Positions 56,940 through 64,000 of a stretch of 64,000 nucleotides of DNA are shown piece by piece; position 1 is the first letter of the stretch, and the number at the start of each line of letters is the position of its first letter. The notes below the pieces were generated by a model, which saw only the letters and a list, made by a program, of their open reading frames with translations, did no database searches and was not told the origin of the DNA. A program made the position numbers and the translations under genes. Source of the stretch: Protopterus annectens (taxonomy: Eukaryota; Chordata; Ceratodontiformes; Protopteridae); NCBI RefSeq assembly GCF_019279795.1, contig NC_056750.1:693760425-693824424 (forward strand), read 5' to 3'.

Positions 56940-59630
56940 CCCAGAATACATCAGCTGCAGGTGGTTGTTGTCCATATTGTTTTAAATTTTATGCCTGGTA
57001 TACAGTATCAAATATGCTGTTTTCTGTTAGCATACTGGGAAACATGAAAGTGGTATATAGCATACAGTGGTGAATTGTTTCTTGTATTCAAGGTGAATTG
57101 TGTCCTACAGTGGAAACTCCATTTGATAGACATGCAGCACCTTCCACACCTCAGGGTGTATGCAGAGTTTGCATGCAGTCCTGTAAATAGCAACTGTTTC
57201 TCTGCGGACATCAGCAACCAAGCAACACCATCCTTCTAGAGGATGGGTGCATTTCTTATGAACAACATATAGTTCAGGCATCCATTGCAGGATTGTCTTG
57301 ATACATATGACTAATTAAAGAAACTATCCTCATCTTTGGAAGCATAATTGAGCATTTGGCAGTAACCTTCAAGTTCTACTACAAACTCTACGGTTTGCCA
57401 TTACCTTTTTCACTACTGGGTAATAGAGCATAATGGGTTACATGCGCTGGGTCACAGTGGGCTGTGAAGATTGTCCAAATGAACATAAAGAAATTCAAGA
57501 CCTTGATTATTCTGAGTTGTGAAGCCCTCGTGGTGGCAAAACATAAGTTGTCACTTCTATGACTTCAATATCTGCACTAAAAGCTTCAAGGGTAGGGGCA
57601 GCAGCAACAATTTCTGTAACACTTCTGGTACAAATGCTACCAGTCATTGGTCCAGACACATACTTTATCTCCAATATAGTAGGAAATGCTTGTGTAAGCT
57701 AAAGTATACAGACATCTTGCCATGGCATATATGGATCATGAAAGTTCTTAGACAATCCATTTGGAATGATTATCTCTTTGGTAGTTGACAGGAAACTATG
57801 TGGTCTCAGTTGTTCATCTGAGTTCAACAAGTCAGATAATCTGATCATCTTGTCTCCCAGAATAAGTCATACCTAAGAGGATAGAACTAATCAGTCTATC
57901 CACAGCAGCTTTGTAAACAGCCAATTCATGGTTATAAAATTTATACCTTTCATGTGTAATTGTGGGGTATTAGACATAACCACCACAAAGGTTAATAGAA
58001 TACATGGACATCAATAAAAATAAAGTAATAAAACAAATACACATTTATTTTTATGTATTTAAATGTATAATAATGTTTGCCAAATGCTATTCTCTAAACC
58101 TTTTTATCCAAAGTATCACATGACTGAAAAGCCCTGCAGTGTTCTCTGTGGAGATGCACAGGTCACATGACAGTAACACCTCTACACAATGAGGAAGAAA
58201 AAATGTGACCTTGTAAAGTATATAGTGCAGTAATTAGCATCAATGGGGAAATGGAATACAGGTATAGAAACCAGGACACCATTAAATGATCATGAAGGTT
58301 TGTGTTTTGGCTACTGTGAGCAGTACTAATTATAATAATATTAAATGGCTTCAGCCGCAGACACATCATATCCAGCCCTGGAAATTTCAGAAAGGCAGGG
58401 TTAGGTACAGTGTTTAAACCACCTTGTGTCACCAGACAACAGCTAAGAGCAGATGCAGACCACCACGAGTACTGGTGTTACATAAAGTAATGTTAAGAAC
58501 TGTCCTTCCTTCCTTTGGCTCCATGTTACTGACAGGCTTACAGCACTCAGATGTGGTTCTAATATACCCAACAACAGTATTCACTTCACCTACTGGTTCA
58601 CAATGCAGTGCACTTCAAGCCTTCATGGTATCACACAACCCATTAAAATATCTGTCTTCTCTGCATCTAGTATTATGAGGTCTGCCTTCCTTGTGAAGAT
58701 GCAGTTGTTCTTCATCCTAAGAACTTCCTCTGCCATGGTAGTCTGTGGAAATTGATTGTTATAGACAGATTTACTTGATATTAACTCATCTTTGGGGAAG
58801 AAGCAAGTAAACAGCATAATGTCTGGTGGGGTACATGTTGCTAAGTATTGCTGCTTCCCATATGACTGATGCAAAAGGCAGGTAAATGTGCATTATTCCT
58901 TAAGAGCTACTAAATGTGCAAAATATGTGGAACACATACTGAAATCTGGAAATGAACAAGCTAGTAGATTGCATCTATGTTTCTCTTCTGACTGGATAAG
59001 AAGTTTACTAATTATCTATAGCCCAGGCAGTAAGCAGACAATCTCTTCAGTGTGCTGGCCACTAGCCATTAGAATCATATGCAATTACAAGGCAGCTGCA
59101 TATGATAAGTATGCTTGCTACATCTGTAAAAATAGTTTTATGTCAAATATTTTTATTTATGTTTTATGCAGAAGTTTGCTCATACCGTGAGATACTTTCT
59201 TTTATGGGAAAACTACAGCTGAAATTTCTGACTTGGGTAGCTGTTTGTCATCATTTCCTGGCATTACTTAGTTAAGTTTTTGACGTTCGTTTAGCAGCAG
59301 ATGCACTGACTATTCAGGAGCTCTACAGCCTCATATCATTCATTACTGAGACTTGATAGGCTTTGCCCTCCTTGAAAAGGTTGGTGGAGCTTGAGGGTGC
59401 TTATCGTGAGGCAGATGTGGCCTCTGGTCTAACAACCTTGTATTTCCTATGATTCTTACAATTCTTGTACTAGTCTGAAGACTTTGCATCACACTTTACT
59501 TCAGCTCAGAGTCCTTATCTTCAAATAATAGATCAGATTTATCCATTCACTAGATGCCAACCACAGATTCAGTTATGCTCCCTGAAACTGCCTAAATTGT
59601 CATATTCAGTTATCTGATGAAAACTACTTA
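56940..59630. other. No feature identified; several short frames of unknown origin
   Basis: Minus-strand frames at 57008-57217 and 58623-58874 (LINE-unlike; for example TTMAEEVLRMKNNCIFTRKA) look protein-like but match no family I recognise. They may belong to a decayed DNA transposon. No terminal repeats or RNA genes seen. Confidence 0.4.
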
Positions 59631-59632
59631 AT

Positions 59633-60115
59633 AGGGTTGCCAACTTTTCATGTCAAAAATACTGGACATGTACGTGAAAGCAAAATGTTGTCATTTTGGT
59701 ACCCCCGTCCCGTGTCCCATTACTTGGCTATGTCTCCATTTCTTCCCAGTTGCCATAAGCACTGTTTAAAACTTTCAGCATGCATACTGTTTTCTGCTTT
59801 ACTTCTGCAATTATTACAGATACTTGGATTTAATTTAAAACTTTTATTTCAAATTTTATAGCACAAACACTGATAGATACTTGCTAAACAAAGTAATGCA
59901 GTCTCACAATGAAAACAGACTTTGCAGTAAAACTTTTCAGCCTTTGAAACTCACATTCACTGAAACAGCATTGAAACCCACATTCAAAGAAAATGCATCT
60001 GGCCAGTGGCGGATTAAGTTTACCTTTGGGCTATTTTCAAATCATAGGCCCCTTGTACACATTTTAGGACCATGCAAAAGTTCTTTGATTCACCTTCCTA
60101 ATTGTATTAAATTAT
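59633..60115 (-). mobile_element. hAT fragment related to the element at 12573-14657
   Basis: AGGGTTGCCAAC at 59634 starts the inverted counterpart of that element's right end. Further matches in reverse complement are CAGTTGCCATAAGCACTGTTT, GCATACTG, AACAGCATTGAAACCCACATTC and ATCATAGGCCCCTTG. The homology ends near 60110 with no second terminus or target duplication visible, so it is truncated. Confidence 0.75.
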
Positions 60116-60119
60116 AATA

Positions 60120-62440
60120 TATAATAATCAAATTATATCCCTTGCATAATACAGCATCACTTGTTGGAGCGTGTTTTAAATGTATAGTTTTGAACATTTT
60201 TCCAGTAAGCAATGAACCAGTAATGACAAAACTGCCCAATTGAGAACATTTAAACCATAAAGGGCCACTCAAACTTCTGTCATTACAATCTACCAATATC
60301 CGTCAATATGCACAATCTCTGCAGAAGTAAAAGTCATCTGAATAATTCCAGGTTAAAGAGATCTGTAACTAATGAAAAGGTTGCCGCTAGCAAACAACGT
60401 TATATTTCAGTGTTTCATCTACAAATTCAGGGCCTGCTGCCACTGAAGAATCAATTGCCTGTGTTACATTAAAAAATGGTAAGCTGGTAATATTGCAGTA
60501 AGGAATGGATGCAAACTGAAAACAGGTTCATTAAGTTCCTAAGAAATATTTAAGTCTACAGAAGAAGCACTTGATGGTGTAGATAAAACATAATCCGCCA
60601 TCCTGAAGAAAATCTTGTTTACCCATACTCTGAAATTCAAGTCTGAGAAGCCCAGTACTTGCAAGATTTAATTTATTTCAAACAAAACAAAGCAACAACC
60701 TAGCAGGATTCATCACAATACATATAATGCACTTCGTCTTTCATTCCATTTGTGTTAGTTTCCATACAATGCCCCAAATACCAAGTGTCTTGGCAGCTGT
60801 TGTCACAAAGTGATTCAAAAAAGCCTCTGCTAGAAAGGAATATTTTTCAGTGCTGAGTATTTACAATATAACAGTTTCTGGTTCAGTAGTAGTGATGAAA
60901 AATAACTTATTTTGGTGTGCTGTGCTTCCTTCCTAATGCAGGAAGGTATGTATTTCTAGATTTCTTAAGAAGCACCCAGAAAGGGAGATATCTAATGTAA
61001 ACAATGTGCCAGCTGAGATCTTAACATAACATTCCCTTCACCTTGAATAACAAATAACAGACTGAAGGCAAATGTATGTACAAGTTGTATATACAGCTCC
61101 CTAAATGCTAAAAATCTGCCTAATGATAAAGCTGTCTGACAGACAATTAGTTAGCTTTTAGCAGTTCTCATAGGAATGCACAGTAGTTACAGAAATTTGA
61201 CCATGTAAAGAAATATGCTGAACTCAAGTTTAATGCAGTCTAGGCAATGACATCATCGGTGAAAAAGCGTAATATACTATGCCTGGGCACTGCTTCATAT
61301 TTACAGAACAATGCCACTGTGCCAAGTACCGAGCAGTTCTGCACTTTTCAACTTAACCTGCCCCTGAAAAAAATGCCACGGGTTTGAAGGGGTCAAGAGG
61401 TGAAACTCTGCTTTCAAGAGCTAAACCCAAGTTAAAAGTATCCATATAGAGAGAGAGAGGCAGAATCAGAGCAATTAAAGTGAAAAAGTAACTGATGTTT
61501 AATGATGAATTGCTGGTGTTTCTACCAACATAAAATTCTGTTAGACCACAGAAAGTCCAAAGCTGCAACAATGGCTTCTTAGTATATTGAGGCCATATTT
61601 TGCACCCCATTGTGTCAGATCTGAAACATCAGTATTACTCAATATGAATATCAAGAAAGTGAAATGAAGGGGAACAACCCGGATAGCCACATAGAAAAGC
61701 ACACACCATAGTTAACTACAATATAGTATGTCCGTATGTGAATTAGTCTGCTGAGTTAACAAGTTACACAGATGAGTAAACTGGTCTGAGAATCCTTTTC
61801 AGCCATGCCCCAGGCTAAGCAGATACAAAACAATGTTGACAGCTGTGCTACATACAGTGCATTTACAACTGGTTTAACATGCACAGAAATAATCCTTATA
61901 TCTAAAGTATAGAGCTATGTAAGCAGCAATATACAATAACTAAATTATGTACATTTATGGAAAAAAATACAATGTCATATGATAGCATGGGAATCACAAG
62001 TAAGTTAGGTAGTCAGCTTTGCCCCCTGTACCACTTTAGTAATGGGTGCTAACCCTGTAATACTGCCCCTTTCCTCAACCTTAACCCTACACCTCACCTT
62101 CAATAAATCCATCCCATAACACTGCCACTACACAAGACACACTTGGACACACAAACAGTACTATATCGTATCGCCAAATCTAACCCAGGTGGTAACCCTA
62201 AAATACACAAACTCACACACAAATATATTACACCTATCCTTTACTCATCCCTGATCCTAACCCTACCTGACATACACCTGCAGAAACATTCTCACCCCTC
62301 CAACCTTGCTGACCTATTTCGATATTACACAATATCAACAATTCCACCACGTGGCTGTCCATACCACTGTTACGCCACACCCCCTGTGTTTTTTGAAGAA
62401 ACTGCATTCAACGGAAACATGGGGGACCCATATATAATAT
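60120..62440. other. No gene recognised
   Basis: A+T-rich sequence. From about 62035 to 62340 the plus strand is rich in CCTAACCC-like and CACAC words, vaguely telomere-like but not tandem. The 99-codon frame at 62143-62442 has no recognisable domain. Confidence 0.45.
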
Positions 62441-62444
62441 AATA

Positions 62445-63243
62445 TATATATATCTATGGGTGTACTTCAGATCGAGTTGCTGAAATCTCGATATGCATAT
62501 GGTCGAGACCATATGATCGAGTTTCAGAAACTTGAAAGTTTGAGGGGGGGGGTTAAAAACATTGTGGAAGTACCTTAACTGAGGAATTCTGCAGGGGGGG
62601 GCAAGCTCCCCTGTACCCCTGCTACTTAAATATATGAACTCAGACATTGTGATACAGTGGGGAACAGGTAAATCTCCCATTCCGCACTATCTGCATAAGT
62701 GCAGAATGGGAGATTTCCCTTTTCTCCACTGTAGCGCAATCTCAGAGTTAGTATATTTAAGTAGGAGCGGGTATGGGGGAGCAGGGGGGGGGGCTTTCCC
62801 CCTGCAAAAACGTTTGTACATATTTTATTTTTCTTGTATGTGTTCACTTTTGATGTCAGAGTTTCTGAAACTGAAACATATGGTCTTGAGCATATGCATT
62901 TCGAGATTTCATCAACTTGATCATCTGAAGTGAATCCGGTTTACTATCAAAATTTTGAAACGTACCTCGTTGACTGTACTATCATCAAACACGGAAGTTT
63001 GAAAACAGTAATATCGATGTCAAAAAAAACAATCTAGGAACGGGTTTTAACATGGGTCGAGGTAGGTGTTCAGTATTATTCCGAACTACAAACATCTCCC
63101 CTACCTCGACCCATGTTAAAACCCGTTCCTAGATTGTTTTTTTGACATCGATATTACCGTTTTCAAACTTCCGTGTTCGACGATAGTACAGTCGACGGAG
63201 TACAGTTCGACATTTTGATAGTAAACCAGTGAATCCATAGATA

Positions 63244-63250
<7 letters not shown>
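62445..63250. mobile_element. Fold-back element (about 500 bp) interrupted by a second fold-back, in TA-rich DNA
   Basis: The outer arms share ATATCTATGG, ACTTCAGAT, GAAATCTCGA, ATGCATATG, AGACCATATG and GTTTCAGAAAC in inverted order (62451-62535 and 62860-62937 plus 63237-63250). Inner arms share GGGGGGG/CCCCC tracts, TTAAATATA, AACTC(T)GAGA, CAGTGG and AAATCTCCCATTC around a short loop near 62690. TA repeats lie on both sides. No coding capacity. Confidence 0.78.
62938..63227. mobile_element. Near-perfect palindromic MITE (290 bp) with 9-bp target duplication
   Basis: Both ends begin GGTTTACTATCAAAAT in inverted orientation and the arms stay complementary through ACACGGAAGTTTGAAAAC, ATATCGATGTCAAAAAAA and GGAACGGGTTTTAACATGGG to a loop of about 30 bases near 63080. 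AGTGAATCC flanks it at 62929-62937 and 63228-63236. A 9-bp duplication with long terminal inverted repeats suggests a Mutator-like (MULE) origin, but an 8-bp hAT class cannot be excluded. Confidence 0.82.

Positions 63251-63285
<35 letters not shown>
63248..63285. repeat. (TA)n microsatellite
   Basis: About 19 TA repeats immediately right of the fold-back elements. Confidence 0.95.
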
Positions 63286-63289
<4 letters not shown>

Positions 63290-63291
<2 letters not shown>

Positions 63292-64000
63292 GCAGTATCG
63301 TGTGTATGTGGTAGTCTGATTTTATGACTGCCTTATAAACCTCAATGTGCACATTGATCATATGATCTTCTGACATGATCGCACTGAATACTGGTTTGGC
63401 AACCATCATCTTTATAGAGAGAGGGGTATGCTTAAATTGTCTGTCAGTATTTAATTATGCTAGATTTGAGTAGTATAACACCATCCTTAGGCTTGTCACA
63501 CTTGTACTTTTCGATACAGTACATTTGCATAGCACCAGTTAATATTTGTCAGAAGTCTGTGACTGCATCTGTCACCAGAAAAAGAAACATTTAAAAGACT
63601 TCTTTGATCACATTAAAAAATTAACTCCCCACCAATAATACTGAAATGCATAATAAAGTGGCAACAAAAATATTCTACTTAATCACTTAGTGAAAACATG
63701 AGTACAATAGCATCATAACTAAAACTAGTATCATAATTTAGTAGCCTTCTGTTTCCAAATATATTTAATAATTATGGAGTCCATCAGACCTAGTATCTTT
63801 CTTGCTTGCAACCTTAGCCGCCAACATGGCTACTTAAGCTACTTAAATTCAATAACAGTACTTTGAAATATTACTGTATAGCTAGGAGTTCCACATTCTA
63901 CATCCTCTATATATATGCAAACAGACTGTGGAATGAGTAGGTAAAACTGCAACATTTCATAATTACCTGAACCATATTTGAAACTTGTCCGTTCGTGGTC
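63290..64000. other. No feature recognised
   Basis: A+T-rich sequence to the window edge. The antisense frame across the TA run is an artefact. Confidence 0.5.

Noticed and set aside
62035..62340. Possible interstitial telomeric repeat
   Set aside because: CCTAACC-like words are scattered and not in tandem TTAGGG register.
62143..62442. 99-codon frame starting MDTQTVLYRIAKSNPGG
   Set aside because: Low-complexity P/T/H/L-rich translation of a CCTAACC/CACAC-rich stretch; no recognisable domain.
62880..62930. Hammerhead-like TTGATGAAATCTCGAAATGC in the outer fold-back arm (minus strand)
   Set aside because: Only six bases lie between the two core parts, too few for a stem II hairpin; the first core base is also wrong.

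Overview
The window looks like gene-poor, A+T-rich DNA from a large-genome vertebrate. The mix of CR1- and L2-type LINEs, a DIRS element with a tyrosine recombinase, Penelope-like (PLE) remnants, hAT transposons, a tRNA-derived SINE, long (TA)n and (TG)n tracts and hammerhead-ribozyme repeats would fit a salamander, caecilian or lungfish. That placement is inference from repeat content. I found no convincing host gene, rRNA, tRNA gene or CRISPR array. Almost every long reading frame is a decayed transposon ORF, an antisense shadow, or a translated microsatellite.

Layout. 1-660: end of a PLE (GIY-YIG endonuclease, then 3' UTR). 4322-8908: a hAT-like transposon with an exact 8-bp target duplication, carrying LINE fragments. 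9005-12240: L2-type LINE debris in both orientations. 12573-14657: a second hAT insertion whose empty site survives in a nearby inverted paralogue. 15.2-19.2 kb: small repeats and L2 scraps. 19.35 kb: SINE. 22.65-27.66 kb (minus): a nearly full-length CR1 LINE with SGNH-esterase ORF1 and endonuclease/RT ORF2. 27.77-34.33 kb (plus): a nearly complete DIRS retrotransposon (gag, RT/RNase H, tyrosine recombinase, inverted terminal repeats, internal complementary region). 34.35-35.22 kb: possible MYB/SANT-like exon remnants. 40.56-43.97 kb: an L2 LINE. 44.9-48.1 kb: CR1 tail, then a nested palindromic complex. 48.1-50.4 kb: a second L2. 53.1-54.9 kb: antisense LINE remnant. 55.16-56.93 kb: SINE followed by a second CR1 (ORF1 esterase and endonuclease). 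59.63-60.11 kb: hAT fragment. 62.44-63.29 kb: nested fold-back elements in TA-rich DNA.

The most interesting object is the 46468-47760 insertion. It is made of about 395-bp units in direct and inverted partial copies, each carrying a type I hammerhead ribozyme motif, and it is flanked by a 14-bp target-site duplication. A 310-bp PLE-like fold-back (131-bp perfect inverted repeat, its own 14-bp duplication) has inserted into one arm, and the other arm keeps the unoccupied site. The architecture fits a retrozyme (non-autonomous hammerhead retroelement) mobilised by LINE or PLE machinery; that interpretation is inference, while repeats, duplications and ribozyme core are visible in the sequence.
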